From Marinilabilia rubra (GTDB lineage Bacteria; Bacteroidota; Bacteroidia; Bacteroidales; Marinilabiliaceae): a DNA stretch of 64,000 bases. The translations under genes were made by a program, and so were the position numbers. The DNA is taken from contig NZ_QEWP01000001.1 in assembly GCF_003121985.1 (NCBI RefSeq), positions 372,001 to 436,000 of the forward strand. Reading direction: 5' to 3'. Position 1 is the stretch's first letter. Every line of letters starts with the position of its first letter. Of the stretch, positions 52,212 through 61,284 are shown in pieces. The notes under the pieces are model-generated. The model worked only from the letters and a program-made list of their open reading frames with translations, was not told where the DNA came from and made no database searches.

Positions 52212-52709
52212 ATGAATTCATTTAGGAAAACAGTTTTTAGTTTGATGATGTCAATCTTTCTGATTGCGGGAGTAGGTATACAGGCACAGACGCAGCAAGG
52301 TATGATGCCTGCTAATGCCCAGCAGTCTCAAAAGGAGTACAGTGAGAAGGAGATTGATGTATTTGCCGGAACGGTTGCAGAGGTAATGCCTATCCAGCAG
52401 GAAGCTCAGAAAGAAATGATTAAGAAAATCCAGGAAGGCGGAATGGAACTTAATAACTTCAACCAGATTGCCCGGCAGGTTCAGCAAGGAGGCCAACCTG
52501 AAGGGGTGTCTGAAGAGCAGATGGAAAAGTTTCAGGCCATTTCTAAAGAGATCCAGACCATAAACATGGGGATTCAGAAGAAAATGACAAAGGTTATCAC
52601 AGATGAAGGGATGACGCCTGCTAAGTACCAGGAGATGATTGGAGCGTATAGTTCTAATCCCCAAATGAAGCAAAAAGTGGATCAGAAGTTGGCTGCTATG
52701 CAGCAATAA
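52212..52709 (+). CDS. Secreted DUF4168-type protein
   Basis: The 165-residue protein has a signal peptide (about 1-26, ending GIQAQ), a Gln- and Met-rich linker, and a helical domain (about 40-160). The domain includes VFAGTVAEVMPIQQEAQKEMI and ends MTPAKYQEMIGAYSSNPQMKQ. I recognise the DUF4168 family, of unknown function, found in many Bacteroidota and Proteobacteria envelopes. It stands alone with its own terminator and is convergent with the neighbouring minus-strand genes. Confidence 0.72.
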   Translation: MNSFRKTVFSLMMSIFLIAGVGIQAQTQQGMMPANAQQSQKEYSEKEIDVFAGTVAEVMPIQQEAQKEMIKKIQEGGMELNNFNQIARQVQQGGQPEGVSEEQMEKFQAISKEIQTINMGIQKKMTKVITDEGMTPAKYQEMIGAYSSNPQMKQKVDQKLAAMQQ

Positions 52710-52739
52710 GATTAAGGTAAAAGTCAATGCAATATTATT

Positions 52740-52773
52740 CCCGTTGTTCATTTCCTGAGCAACGGGTTTTTTT
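52740..52773 (+). terminator. Terminator after the DUF4168 gene
   Basis: CCCGTTG (52740-52746) and CAACGGG (52760-52766) form the stem, followed by seven T. Confidence 0.85.
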
Positions 52774-52776
52774 GTT

Positions 52777-53142
52777 TTAAAGGTTTTGTTGCAAAAAAGA
52801 GGAAAGTGTTTTATCTGCAATTTCAATGCACCGTCGGCAGCTTATCGTTCCCTGCTTGCGAATTTGTCTGCAGAAAGGACTTCCCGTTTCTTCTGAAAAA
52901 GCTTTGATACATGCATTTTGGGATAAAGGGTGCTTATCTAAAAGAACAAGGGCTCCGTGCAGGGCACCGCAGTAACCTTTGGGCGCACGTCCTGATCCCA
53001 TTGGTTTCATTTCAGAAATGTCGGCCTCACTTCCTCCGAAATGACAGACCATAGCCTGGGCACAGTTGTATCTGTAATCGGGATGATGGTAGTACCCCGA
53101 TGCATTTTCAAATTCTTTTTTTACAGGAACATTTGGCACCAC
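52777..53142 (-). CDS. C_GCAxxG_C_C family redox protein
   Basis: The 121-residue protein shows the cysteine pattern of this family: NCAQAMV, YCGALHGAL (the CGA-x-x-G core), CIKAF, FCRQI and SCRRCIE. Members bind redox metal or clusters, but their function is unknown. The GTG start at 53140-53142 gives 22 bases of overlap with the HD-domain gene, so translation is coupled; the next internal Met would lose the first conserved cysteine. The operon partner gives no clear hint of function. Confidence 0.8.
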   Translation of the reverse strand: MVPNVPVKKEFENASGYYHHPDYRYNCAQAMVCHFGGSEADISEMKPMGSGRAPKGYCGALHGALVLLDKHPLSQNACIKAFSEETGSPFCRQIRKQGTISCRRCIEIADKTLSSFLQQNL

Positions 53143-53687
53143 AATGAAAATATTTTCACTTTTTCTTCTCCGAATTTCCCCAAGGATTTCATAATCTTTT
53201 CCGGGGTTTTTTCTTCTTTCAAATCACGTCCTTTACTGAAGAAGGTGTCTGCAAAGCAGATGATTTGCTCTTCGATGGATCTCGGGATCATATCACGAAG
53301 GGGGAGCGGCAGATTTTGTGCTTTTATCTCTTCCTCTGTAAGTCCTGTTCCGGTATGACGCTCACTGACCAGTCCATGCTTATAGAGACCTTCCTTTTCA
53401 AGAAGTTCCCGCCCAAGGTAGCCGTGACAGATATATGGATACTCGCCATTGCATCCAATGTCAGGGGCCTCCGTCATGAAAATACCAATGTCGTGAAGTA
53501 GGGCGGCTTCAGATAGAAATTGTTTATCGGCATTTAATTCCGGGTGCTTTATCGCTATCTCCAGACTCTTATCCCGGACAAGTTGGCTATGAGTCAACAA
53601 AATCTCCCTTGCCGGATGAATGTTTGAGTAGTATTTGTCAAAAATGGTATGAGCCATTTCTATCCCTGACTGCGACATAATCAGCAA
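53121..53687 (-). CDS. HD-domain phosphohydrolase
   Basis: The 188-residue HD protein has H in LLTHSQLVRDKS, the HD pair in ALLHDIGIF, further His in ICHGYLGRE and RHTGTGL, and Asp in CFADTFFSK. It is like the YqeK/predicted-hydrolase group that cleaves nucleotides or dinucleotides, but the substrate is not fixed. Starts at 53687, 53678 or 53657 are all ATG; the last begins MAHTIFDKYY. It precedes and overlaps the C_GCAxxG_C_C gene. Confidence 0.82.
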   Translation of the reverse strand: MLIMSQSGIEMAHTIFDKYYSNIHPAREILLTHSQLVRDKSLEIAIKHPELNADKQFLSEAALLHDIGIFMTEAPDIGCNGEYPYICHGYLGRELLEKEGLYKHGLVSERHTGTGLTEEEIKAQNLPLPLRDMIPRSIEEQIICFADTFFSKGRDLKEEKTPEKIMKSLGKFGEEKVKIFSLWCQMFL

Positions 53688-53697
53688 AAAATTAAAG

Positions 53698-53729
53698 ATG
53701 ATCGGGGAGCGTCACACTCCCCGGATCAT
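53698..53729 (-). terminator. Terminator after hisIE
   Basis: ATGATC-GGGGAG and CTCCCC-G-GATCAT (53698-53729) form a stem with one bulged base, followed on the minus strand by CTTTAATTTTTT. It ends the hisH-A-F-IE cluster 8 bases after hisIE. Confidence 0.75.
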
Positions 53730-53736
53730 AATAGTT

Positions 53737-54333
53737 TTATTTATGTCTTCCCTGAAGCACTTTGATGACGTCTTCAATTCGATGTCCCTTAGCTGTTAAA
53801 AGTACCAAAGTGTGGTAGGTTAAATCAGCCACTTCATTGAGGAATAGTTCTTCGTTGCTGTCTTTAGCTTCAATGACTGTTTCTACAGCCTCTTCTCCTA
53901 CTTTTTGGGCTATTTTGTTGATGCCTTTGTTAAACAAAGAAGTGGTGTAGCTTCCCTCCGGCATGTCTTGCAGACGTTTGTCAATCAGATCCTGAAGGTG
54001 GATAAGGAATTCGGCATTACCAAGGTTGGATTCGTTGAAGCAGGTGTCGCTTCCGGTATGACAAACAGGCCCAACCGGGTTGGCTTTAATCAAGATGGTA
54101 TCGCTGTCGCAATCAGGGGTAATGGAGACCACATTAAGGAAGTTTCCTGATTCTTCGCCTTTTGTCCATAAGCGATCCTTTGAACGGCTATAGAAAGTAA
54201 CTTTTCCCTCTTTCTGGGTTTTTTCAAATGCTTCTTCATTCATAAATCCCAGCATTAGTACAACGCTGGTTTGCGAGTCCTGCACAATGGCAGGGATTAA
54301 TCCGTTTCCTAACTTAGAGAAATCTAATTGCAT
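53737..54333 (-). CDS. hisIE: Bifunctional phosphoribosyl-AMP cyclohydrolase / phosphoribosyl-ATP pyrophosphatase
   Basis: This fused enzyme does steps two and three of histidine synthesis. The N-terminal HisI domain (about 1-105) has VLMLGFMNEEAF, FYSRSKDRLWTKGEESGN and the zinc cysteines in PDCDSD, VCHTG and DTCF. The C-terminal HisE domain (about 110-198) has LQDLIDKRLQDMPEGSYTTSLF and KVGEEAVETVIEAKD, the magnesium-binding glutamates. It is the last gene of the second his cluster. A promoter-like element (54369-54376) just upstream may give it extra expression. Confidence 0.95.
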   Translation of the reverse strand: MQLDFSKLGNGLIPAIVQDSQTSVVLMLGFMNEEAFEKTQKEGKVTFYSRSKDRLWTKGEESGNFLNVVSITPDCDSDTILIKANPVGPVCHTGSDTCFNESNLGNAEFLIHLQDLIDKRLQDMPEGSYTTSLFNKGINKIAQKVGEEAVETVIEAKDSNEELFLNEVADLTYHTLVLLTAKGHRIEDVIKVLQGRHK

Positions 54334-54368
54334 GGTATTGTCTGTCTTTTATTTTAATTACTTGATTG

Positions 54369-54376
54369 CAAAGATA
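54369..54376 (-). promoter_or_regulatory. Possible internal promoter before hisIE
   Basis: On the minus strand TATCTTTG matches TAnnTTTG and lies 36 bases before hisIE. There is no matching -33 box at 19-20 bases. Confidence 0.35.
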
Positions 54377-54404
54377 ATAATTTGTCTGTCTTTGCGTGTT
54401 TTGG

Positions 54405-55160
54405 TTATCTTATAGTGATTCCTTCCTTTATCAGGTAGTCTTTTAATTCCGGAACAGGGATTTCATTAAAGTGAAAGATGCTTGCAGCCAAACCGGCATC
54501 AGCTTTCCCAATAGTGAATACATCCTTGAAGTGCTCTTTGGCTCCTGCTCCTCCCGAAGCAATAATAGGAATGCCTCTTTCGTCGGAAAGTTTGGCAAGG
54601 GCTTCATTTGCAAACCCCTGTTTTACGCCATCGTGGTCCATGCTGGTAAATAAAATTTCACCCGCACCACGCTCTTCAGCTTCTTTTGCCCAGGAGAAAA
54701 GTCGCTTGTCGGTTGGGATGCGCCCGCCATTAACGGTTACCGTCCATTCATCTCCCTGCAGTTGTTTTGCATCTATGGCTGCCACAACAAATTGACTGCC
54801 GAAATGCCGGGCCATGTCGCTAATTAGTTGCGGATTCTTTACAGCTGACGAGTTGATAGAGATTTTGTCAGCACCGGCATTCAGCAAAGCATCGGCATCG
54901 CTCAACTCACTAATGCCGCCACCTACGGTAAAGGGGATGTTGATATGTTGGGCAATCCGCTTAACCAGGTCAACAAATGTTTTTCTTTTCTCGTGACTTG
55001 CAGTGATGTCCAGAAACACCAGTTCATCGGCCCCTTGTTCCGCATATAGTGCGCCCAGTTCTACCGGATCACCGACTTCTTTGATGTCCAGAAATTTCAC
55101 TCCCTTTACGGTTTGGCCGTTACGGATGTCAAGACAAGGTATGATTCTTTTTGCGAGCAT
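54405..55160 (-). CDS. hisF: Imidazole glycerol phosphate synthase, cyclase subunit
   Basis: HisF uses ammonia from HisH to close the imidazole ring and release AICAR. The 251 residues form a TIM barrel beginning [20 protein letters not shown] (catalytic Asp11), with VAAIDAKQ (second catalytic Asp), FTVGGGISE and [12 protein letters not shown] phosphate loops. The expected partner hisH is in the same cluster, separated by hisA and a four-helix-bundle gene. The 457-base gap to hisA is filled by that inserted gene. Confidence 0.96.
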   Translation of the reverse strand: MLAKRIIPCLDIRNGQTVKGVKFLDIKEVGDPVELGALYAEQGADELVFLDITASHEKRKTFVDLVKRIAQHINIPFTVGGGISELSDADALLNAGADKISINSSAVKNPQLISDMARHFGSQFVVAAIDAKQLQGDEWTVTVNGGRIPTDKRLFSWAKEAEERGAGEILFTSMDHDGVKQGFANEALAKLSDERGIPIIASGGAGAKEHFKDVFTIGKADAGLAASIFHFNEIPVPELKDYLIKEGITIR

Positions 55161-55180
55161 TTTTTTAGTTTTTTAGTTCG

Positions 55181-55604
55181 TAAGGCAGAAGGCAGAAGTT
55201 GTGTTAGTTTTTTCGCAATTTCCAGATTAATGACGAAAGCATCTTCTCTATTTCATGGCTTAGGGTGTCAATTTTCTCAAACTCCTCATTGGTACAATAG
55301 TGAAGACGATTTGCAATCTCCAGTTGCGTTTGAAACTCATATAAAGAGCCACTTGCAATCTGTAGAAATCTTATATAATCATTTTTGCTGTTCCTGCCAT
55401 AACCTTCTGCTATATTGCTGGGAATCGATATTGATGATCTTTTTATCTGACTAGTTAATGAATAAATTTCTTCAGAGGGAAATTTTTTAGACAACTTATA
55501 GGTGAGGCAGACAAGGTCAATGGCTTTTTGCCAAACAATTAAATCACGATATGATTTCATAATTTATATGGATTAGTTGGTAAAATCTTCTGCCTTCTGC
55601 CTTA
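55181..55604. mobile_element. Inverted-repeat-bounded cassette carrying the S23 gene
   Basis: TAAGGCAGAAGGCAGAAG (55181-55198) and its exact inverse (55587-55604) bound the four-helix-bundle gene, with a further GGCAGAAG copy at 55609-55616. The 18-bp perfect arms stand within an operon where no spacer is needed, so the unit looks like an inserted cassette. No transposase is present and no flanking target duplication was seen. Confidence 0.55.
55204..55560 (-). CDS. Four-helix-bundle protein (S23/IVS family)
   Basis: The 118-residue protein matches the family first seen as an open frame in 23S rRNA intervening sequences and also as Avd of diversity-generating retroelements: DLIVWQKAIDLVCLTYKL, FPSEEIYSLTSQIKRSS, SIPSNIAEGYGR and FLQIASGSLYEFQTQL. 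It probably forms pentameric basic barrels that bind nucleic acid; its cell role as a free-standing gene is unknown. It sits between hisA and hisF, bounded by inverted repeats. Confidence 0.9.
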   Translation of the reverse strand: MKSYRDLIVWQKAIDLVCLTYKLSKKFPSEEIYSLTSQIKRSSISIPSNIAEGYGRNSKNDYIRFLQIASGSLYEFQTQLEIANRLHYCTNEEFEKIDTLSHEIEKMLSSLIWKLRKN

Positions 55605-55617
55605 TAACTTCTGCCTG

Positions 55618-56349
55618 TTATCTCCCCCTTCCCTCAAGCTCCTTAAGTCCAATCCGTCCTTCATAAATGGCTTTGCCAAAAATGACGGCCGGAACACCTG
55701 CTTCTTCCAGTTTATCAATGTCGTTCATACTGCTGACCCCACCACTGGCAATTAGCCATAAATCCGGGAATTTCCCAAGAATTTCTTTGTAAAGGTCGGT
55801 TGACGGGCCCTCTAACATTCCATCTTTGCTGATGTCGGTGCAAATGGTTTTGGTGATGCCTTTATTTATGTAATCCTCTAAGAAATCAAACAGGTCCAGG
55901 GTAGAGGTTTCTGTCCAGCCAGAGACCGCAATTTTTCTATCCTTCGCATCTGACCCCAGAATGATTTTCTCAGATCCGTATTTCTCAATCCAGCCGGTGA
56001 ATTCATCAGGGTTTTTAACAGCTATGCTGCCTCCGGTTACCATCTGAGCACCACATTCGAAAGCTATCCTTAAATCCTCTGTGGTTTTAAGTCCACCACC
56101 AAAGTCCACCACCAGGTTGGTATTACCGGCAATTTTTTCAAGAATGTTATAGTTGATGATTTGTCCGGCTTTAGCGCCATCCAGGTCAACCAGATGAAGG
56201 CGGCTGATGCCGCTATCCTGAAACTGGCGGGCTACTTCAAGCGGATCTTCATTGTAAACTTTCTTCGTATTATAATCTCCCTTGCTTAACCGCACACATT
56301 TTCCATCAATGATGTCGATCGCCGGGATAAGTTCTATTCTTTTTTTCAT
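55618..56349 (-). CDS. hisA: Phosphoribosylformimino-5-aminoimidazole carboxamide ribotide isomerase
   Basis: HisA catalyses the Amadori isomerisation in step four. The TIM barrel begins [21 protein letters not shown] with the catalytic Asp in PAIDI, and has [14 protein letters not shown], the second Asp in [12 protein letters not shown] and [11 protein letters not shown]. The start is the ATG at 56347-56349; the longer frame to 56427 would overlap hisH and its first 26 residues have no homology. It lies 4 bases after the hisH stop, so both are coupled. Confidence 0.95.
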   Translation of the reverse strand: MKKRIELIPAIDIIDGKCVRLSKGDYNTKKVYNEDPLEVARQFQDSGISRLHLVDLDGAKAGQIINYNILEKIAGNTNLVVDFGGGLKTTEDLRIAFECGAQMVTGGSIAVKNPDEFTGWIEKYGSEKIILGSDAKDRKIAVSGWTETSTLDLFDFLEDYINKGITKTICTDISKDGMLEGPSTDLYKEILGKFPDLWLIASGGVSSMNDIDKLEEAGVPAVIFGKAIYEGRIGLKELEGRGR

Positions 56350-56353
56350 TGTC

Positions 56354-56956
56354 TTAAAGCTCCAGAAAGTTTTTAAGAATTCTTGCCCCTGCGTCGCTGC
56401 TCTTTTCGGGGTGAAACTGAGTAGCAAAAAAGTTGTCTTTTTGAAGTGCAGCGCTAAAAGGATGTATGTAATTGCTTTGGGCTGCGGTATCGGGGCCCAC
56501 TGCTACGTAATAACTATGTACAAAGTAGACGAATTCATTTTCCAGCGAAGCATCAAAGAGTGGCGTTTTTAATTTTGTAAGATTGTTCCATCCCATATGG
56601 GGAATCTTCACCTTTTCGGGATTTGAGGTATCCGGAATAAATTTCTTTACGGGTTCGTCGAAGATTCCCAAACAGGGGGTGTTGCCTTCTTCTGAATGAC
56701 TGCACATCAATTGCATACCCAGGCAAATTCCAAGTACCGGTTGCTTTAAAGAAGGTATCAGTTTATCCAATCCTTCCTGCTTCAGAAATGCCATTGTGGT
56801 ACTGGCTTCCCCAACTCCCGGGAAGATTACCTTGTCGGCATTTCGGATCGCCTCATGGTCGCTGGTAATCAGGTGGTCTTTGTAACCCAAACGGTCAAGT
56901 GCAAAACTTACCGACTGGATATTACCGGCGTTGTATTTTATTATGACAATGTTCAT
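56354..56956 (-). CDS. hisH: Imidazole glycerol phosphate synthase, glutaminase subunit
   Basis: HisH produces the ammonia used by HisF. The 200-residue class I amidotransferase has the nucleophile Cys in [11 protein letters not shown], the oxyanion GVGEAS, and the His and Glu of the triad in TQFHPEKSS. It lies 13 bases after the TlpA-like gene on the same strand and is therefore probably read from the same transcript as the trp/purU block upstream. No separate leader peptide is seen before it. Confidence 0.95.
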   Translation of the reverse strand: MNIVIIKYNAGNIQSVSFALDRLGYKDHLITSDHEAIRNADKVIFPGVGEASTTMAFLKQEGLDKLIPSLKQPVLGICLGMQLMCSHSEEGNTPCLGIFDEPVKKFIPDTSNPEKVKIPHMGWNNLTKLKTPLFDASLENEFVYFVHSYYVAVGPDTAAQSNYIHPFSAALQKDNFFATQFHPEKSSDAGARILKNFLEL

Positions 56957-56969
56957 CTCTGTTTTGTTA

Positions 56970-57491
56970 TTATTGCATCAATTCATCAATCCTCTCCACA
57001 AGAGAGGAAAATTCTTTTTCGTTGAAAAGGCGGGTAAGAAAAACAATTTTTCCTTCCCGGTCAATCAAAACATTCCTTGTTACACCGGCTTCTTTTTCGG
57101 CATAAAGAGAAAATATTTCAGCACCCGGATCCAGTGCCAGAGGATATGTGATACCTGTTTGTTTGGCAAATTCTTTAACTGTTTTAAGTGGCTCATCGCG
57201 ATCAATGCCAATTACAATCAAGCCGTTCTCTTTGTGTTTTTGCCAGATCTCTTTCTCAATATGCGGCATCTCTTTTCGGCAAACGCCACACCAGCTTGCC
57301 GTAAACTGAAGCAAGACCACTTTGCCTTTTTTTTCTTGCAGATTGAATTCTTCACCATTCGTAAGCGTGGTTTTGAAGACCGGTGCTTTTTCACCAACTT
57401 CTACAATGTAGCCGCGGCTTTCATTTTTGCTTTGACAAGCTGTAAGTCCTGAAATTATCATTATTGCAAACAGGTATTTGAATAGATGCAT
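56970..57491 (-). CDS. TlpA-like thioredoxin lipoprotein
   Basis: The 173-residue lipoprotein has a lipobox ending GLTAC (Cys19) and a thioredoxin fold with the redox motif WCGVC, KGKVVLLQFTASWCGVCRKEMP, then the cis-Pro region GVTRNVLID. It should act in the periplasm as a thiol-disulfide reductase, for instance in cytochrome c maturation, which would suit the octaheme cytochrome encoded nearby. It sits between purU and hisH, 18 and 13 bases away; the link with histidine is only positional. Confidence 0.9.
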   Translation of the reverse strand: MHLFKYLFAIMIISGLTACQSKNESRGYIVEVGEKAPVFKTTLTNGEEFNLQEKKGKVVLLQFTASWCGVCRKEMPHIEKEIWQKHKENGLIVIGIDRDEPLKTVKEFAKQTGITYPLALDPGAEIFSLYAEKEAGVTRNVLIDREGKIVFLTRLFNEKEFSSLVERIDELMQ

Positions 57492-57509
57492 GTTGGTAGT
57501 TTTGAGTTT

Positions 57510-58373
57510 TTAGGCAAACACGACGGTTTTGTTATTATATACAAGCGTTTTTCTGTCCAAATGGGCTTTTACAGCTCTTGAAAGAACTATTTTTTCGATG
57601 TCCTTGCCTTTCTGAACCAGACTTTCCACAGAGTCATGGTGCGAAATCCGGATAACATCCTGATCTATGATGGGCCCCGCATCCAGGTCAGATGTAACAT
57701 AATGGCTGGTTGCCCCTATGATTTTAACTCCTCTGGAATGGGCTGCATGATAAGGCTTGGCCCCCGCAAATGCCGGTAAGAAAGAGTGGTGAATGTTGAT
57801 CACACTGTTGGGGAAATTGGCCACAAATTCTGAGGATAAAATCTGCATGTAACGGGCCAGAACCACAAAATCAACCCGGTGATTTTTTAATATCTCCAGT
57901 TCCTTTTCTTCCTGCTCCTTTTTGTTTCCTTTATTAACCGGAATGTGGTAAAAAGGGATGTCGAACTGTTTTGCCACCCGCTCCATCTCTTTGTGGTTAC
58001 TAATTATTACCGGAATTTCAACCTTAAGTTCCCCTGCTTCATATCTTGCCAGTAAGTCATAAAGACAATGCGAACTTTTAGATACGAATATACCCATACG
58101 TGGAATCTTGTATGAGAATTTGAGATCCCAGTACATGTCGAGCGGCTTTCCCAGTAACGGGCCAAAAACGGTTCCAATGTCATTGCGGTCTAATAAGAAC
58201 CCTTCCAGTTCCCATTCCACCCTCATGAAAAAACGCCCTTCTTCACGGTTGGTGTACTGATCCAGAGCCACCACATTTCCATGATTCTGATGAATAAAAT
58301 CAGTTACTCTTGCTACAATTCCACGTTGATCCGGACAATGAATCCGTAATATTGCTGTTTCTGTTCTCGGCAT
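57510..58373 (-). CDS. purU: Formyltetrahydrofolate deformylase
   Basis: PurU hydrolyses 10-formyl-THF to formate and THF, supplying formate for purine synthesis or balancing the folate pool. The 287 residues begin with an ACT domain (RIHCPDQRGIVARVTDFIHQN, about 8-85), which usually senses methionine or glycine. The formyl transferase domain follows (about 90-280), with the catalytic His in NIHHSFLPAF and the Asp in DLDAGPIIDQD. A perfect -7 box lies 21 bases upstream. AICAR, released by HisF, also needs formyl groups; that link is inference. Confidence 0.93.
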   Translation of the reverse strand: MPRTETAILRIHCPDQRGIVARVTDFIHQNHGNVVALDQYTNREEGRFFMRVEWELEGFLLDRNDIGTVFGPLLGKPLDMYWDLKFSYKIPRMGIFVSKSSHCLYDLLARYEAGELKVEIPVIISNHKEMERVAKQFDIPFYHIPVNKGNKKEQEEKELEILKNHRVDFVVLARYMQILSSEFVANFPNSVINIHHSFLPAFAGAKPYHAAHSRGVKIIGATSHYVTSDLDAGPIIDQDVIRISHHDSVESLVQKGKDIEKIVLSRAVKAHLDRKTLVYNNKTVVFA

Positions 58374-58393
58374 ATTTGTTAGGTTTTTGATTG

Positions 58394-58401
58394 CAAAAGT
58401 A
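58394..58401 (-). promoter_or_regulatory. Possible internal promoter before purU
   Basis: On the minus strand TACTTTTG matches TAnnTTTG in the 65-base trpA-purU gap. The flanking TGCAATCAA is shared with the hisIE element (54369-54376). A -33 box is missing. Confidence 0.4.
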
Positions 58402-58438
58402 ATAATTTAAAAACCGTTGAGTGTTTGCAGATAACAGT

Positions 58439-59218
58439 TTATTGGCCATTTTTGAGTTTTTTAATGAATCCGACAATTTCGTTGTGGTCGTCCCCAATGT
58501 TTTCAAGATGCTTAATAAAAGCGCTTCCAACAATTGCTCCATGGGCATAATTGCAGACCTCTTTATAATTTTGATGATTGCTGATTCCGAAACCAACCAT
58601 ACACGGCGTTTTTAATTCCATAGAATTGACTCTTTCAAAGTAATCAACCTGTTTAGGTGACAGTCCTCCGTTCCGGGCACCTGTTACTGCTGCAGATGAT
58701 ACCATGTAAATGAAAGAAGTTGAAGCTTTGTTCAGTTTTTTGATTCGGTCGTCAGGCGTTTGGGGGGTAATTAGGAAAATATTGCTAATGCCGTTTTCGG
58801 TAAATAACTTTTCGTACTCTTCGATGTAGGTTTCGTAGGGCAGATCCGGAATTATTAGGCCACTGATGCCAACTTCTTTGCATTCTTCAATGAATGCTTC
58901 AACTCCAAACTTCAGAACAGGATTAAAATAGCCCATCAAAATCATCGGGATTTTCACCGATTTTTTCAACTCTTTGAGCTGTTCGAAAAGCACTTTGAGT
59001 GACATTCCGTTTTTCAGTGCAACTGTGCTGCTGTTCTGAATGACAGGTCCGTCTGCCAGAGGATCGGAATAAGGCATGCCAATTTCCACGAAATCGGCAC
59101 CTCCTTCTTCCAGGGCTTTAAGCACCGGAAGGGTACTGTCAATATTTGGGAAACCTGCTGTAAAGTATACAGATAATAAATCTTTTTTCTGCTTGAAAAG
59201 GGTTTGTAATTTTTCCAT
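58439..59218 (-). CDS. trpA: Tryptophan synthase alpha subunit
   Basis: TrpA splits indole-3-glycerol phosphate and channels indole to TrpB. The 259-residue TIM barrel shows the catalytic Glu in GGADFVEIGMPYSDPLADGPVIQ (split by motifs), the Asp in GLIIPDLPYE and the phosphate loops of GFGISNHQN. It follows trpB after a 194-base gap that holds a short dyad (AAGATG/CATCTT, 59324-59348) without a T run. This wide gap is unusual for trpBA and may carry a regulatory or processing site. Confidence 0.95.
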   Translation of the reverse strand: MEKLQTLFKQKKDLLSVYFTAGFPNIDSTLPVLKALEEGGADFVEIGMPYSDPLADGPVIQNSSTVALKNGMSLKVLFEQLKELKKSVKIPMILMGYFNPVLKFGVEAFIEECKEVGISGLIIPDLPYETYIEEYEKLFTENGISNIFLITPQTPDDRIKKLNKASTSFIYMVSSAAVTGARNGGLSPKQVDYFERVNSMELKTPCMVGFGISNHQNYKEVCNYAHGAIVGSAFIKHLENIGDDHNEIVGFIKKLKNGQ

Positions 59219-59412
59219 TATTCTGTTTGTTCGGTTCGCAGAATTTTTCTGCTAAACGGTAAATGAATAGGTTTGTGTTATTATGGCCTGCTAACTTCTA
59301 CAATAATCGTAATACATTTATTTTAAGATGGTGGGTTTAACCCATCTTGCCGGGCATGTCTATATTCTGTTTACAGTTTCTTATTTCGTGCGATTTATTG
59401 TGTTTGGTTTCA

Positions 59413-60603
59413 TTAAACCAGTTGCAGTCGATCCATGTAGGTCTTCATATCCTTGTCTCCACGACCAGAGATGGTGACAACTACATTTTCACCCGATTTC
59501 AGATCGAGTTGATTTAAGGCGGCCAAAGCATGAGCTGATTCAAGGGCCGGAATAATGCCCTCTTTTCGGGTGAGCAACAAGGCTGCATCCAAAGCTTCCT
59601 GGTCAGTTACCGACAGGTATTTTGCTCGTCCTGTGTGATTGAGCCATGCATGAAGTGGCCCAATTCCCGGGTAGTCCAGACCGGCAGAAATACTGTATGG
59701 TTCAGTAATTTGACCGTCATTGGTTTGCATCAGGTTGGTCATGCTTCCGTGAATAACGCCTGTTTCTCCCAGTGCAATGGAGGCGGCTGTTTTTCCTGAA
59801 GACAATCCTTCGCCGGCTGCTTCAGCTCCAATGAGTTTGACATCCGGGTTGTCCATGAAATGATAAAAAGAACCTGCTGCGTTGGATCCACCACCAACAC
59901 AGGCCACCACATAATCGGGGTCCGACTTATCGGTCTTGTTCCGCAATTGCCATTGAATTTCACCACTAATCACCGATTGCATTTTTGCCACCAAATCAGG
60001 ATAGGGGTGAGGGCCCACTACTGATCCTATTAGGTAAAATGTGTCCAATGGATTAGCGATCCAGTCCCGTAAGGCTTCGTTTGTGGCATCTTTAAGAGTC
60101 CTGCTGCCCGAGACTGCTGATCTTACCTCTGCTCCAAGCATTTTCATCCTTGCCACATTTGGTGCCTGTCGTTCGATGTCTGTTTCACCCATATAAACTA
60201 TGCATTCTAATCCCATTAGTGCACAAACTGTTGCAGTGGCTACCCCGTGCTGACCAGCGCCGGTCTCAGCAATAATTCGCTTTTTGCCCATTTCGTGCGC
60301 AAGCAGAATCTGACCAATAGTATTGTTGACTTTATGACTTCCGGTGTGGTTCAGGTCTTCACGTTTAAGCCAAATATTGCAACCATATTGCTCCGAAAGC
60401 CTGGTTGCATAGTATAGGGGAGAAGGCCGTCCTGCATAATCCTCCAGAAGGGTTTTGAAATTCTTCCGAAAACTCTCCGAATTCATGATCCTGATGTAGT
60501 TTTCTCGAAGGTTTTCTATGTTTGGGATGAGCATTTCCGGAATATATGCCCCGCCATAGGGACCATAAAATCCTTTTTCGTCGGGTTGAAATGATTCTGA
60601 CAT
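59413..60603 (-). CDS. trpB: Tryptophan synthase beta subunit
   Basis: It condenses indole with serine, using PLP. The 396 residues include the PLP lysine in [13 protein letters not shown], the substrate loop [12 protein letters not shown], the glycine-rich phosphate site [11 protein letters not shown] and a Ser near SGRGDKDM. The N-terminus [23 protein letters not shown] is typical of the TrpB1 class that works with TrpA. It starts 28 bases after trpF stops. Confidence 0.96.
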   Translation of the reverse strand: MSESFQPDEKGFYGPYGGAYIPEMLIPNIENLRENYIRIMNSESFRKNFKTLLEDYAGRPSPLYYATRLSEQYGCNIWLKREDLNHTGSHKVNNTIGQILLAHEMGKKRIIAETGAGQHGVATATVCALMGLECIVYMGETDIERQAPNVARMKMLGAEVRSAVSGSRTLKDATNEALRDWIANPLDTFYLIGSVVGPHPYPDLVAKMQSVISGEIQWQLRNKTDKSDPDYVVACVGGGSNAAGSFYHFMDNPDVKLIGAEAAGEGLSSGKTAASIALGETGVIHGSMTNLMQTNDGQITEPYSISAGLDYPGIGPLHAWLNHTGRAKYLSVTDQEALDAALLLTRKEGIIPALESAHALAALNQLDLKSGENVVVTISGRGDKDMKTYMDRLQLV

Positions 60604-60631
60604 GAGCTTGTTTGTTGTAAGTTTGGTTACT

Positions 60632-61273
60632 TTATGATTGTTTTCTGATGGTTTTTATGAATCGTTCAATGGATTCAATGTTTTTTAATCCGGGTTCGAT
60701 TTCAAATTTACTATTGATATCTACCGCAAAGGGACTGACCGGACAGTCCTCAATGAGTGTTTCAGCATCATTTTCTTCGATGCCACCGCTTAAAAAAAAT
60801 GGCTTCTCAGAGGGCAGAGCTTTGAGTAAAGACCAGTCGAATTTTTTACCGCTCCCACCATATTTGCGGGTTGGGGTATCGAAGAGAAAATAATCACAGA
60901 CTTCTTCGTAAGCCATAATTTGGTCAATTTCCTCCATTGAATTTAAACTGAAAGCTTTGATGACTTCCAGCCCCAGGTTTTTTATCGCCCTGCATTGCTC
61001 CGGAGATTCTTTTCCATGCAACTGAACAGTGTTTAGGCTTAAGTTCTTGCATATTTCAAGGATGTCCTGATTTTTCAAATTTACAAAAACCCCGGTTTTT
61101 TTTATGGATTCCGGGATTTGTTTGATAATCTTGGGCGTTAAGAAACCTCCTGCAAACCTTGGAGATTTAGAGTAAAAAATAAACCCCATATAATCGGGCC
61201 CAAGGGCAGTAAGAGCTTCAATGTTCTCTTGCTGTCGCATGCCGCAAACTTTTATTTTTAGGTTATTTTGCAT
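60632..61273 (-). CDS. trpF: Phosphoribosylanthranilate isomerase
   Basis: It converts phosphoribosylanthranilate to CdRP. The 213-residue barrel begins [12 protein letters not shown] with the catalytic Cys, followed by [26 protein letters not shown], the catalytic Asp in FLFDTP and [13 protein letters not shown] separate trpF and trpC (not fused) is the normal arrangement in this phylum. It lies 11 bases after trpC. Confidence 0.95.
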   Translation of the reverse strand: MQNNLKIKVCGMRQQENIEALTALGPDYMGFIFYSKSPRFAGGFLTPKIIKQIPESIKKTGVFVNLKNQDILEICKNLSLNTVQLHGKESPEQCRAIKNLGLEVIKAFSLNSMEEIDQIMAYEEVCDYFLFDTPTRKYGGSGKKFDWSLLKALPSEKPFFLSGGIEENDAETLIEDCPVSPFAVDINSKFEIEPGLKNIESIERFIKTIRKQS

Positions 61274-61284
61274 TGTCTTTAATT

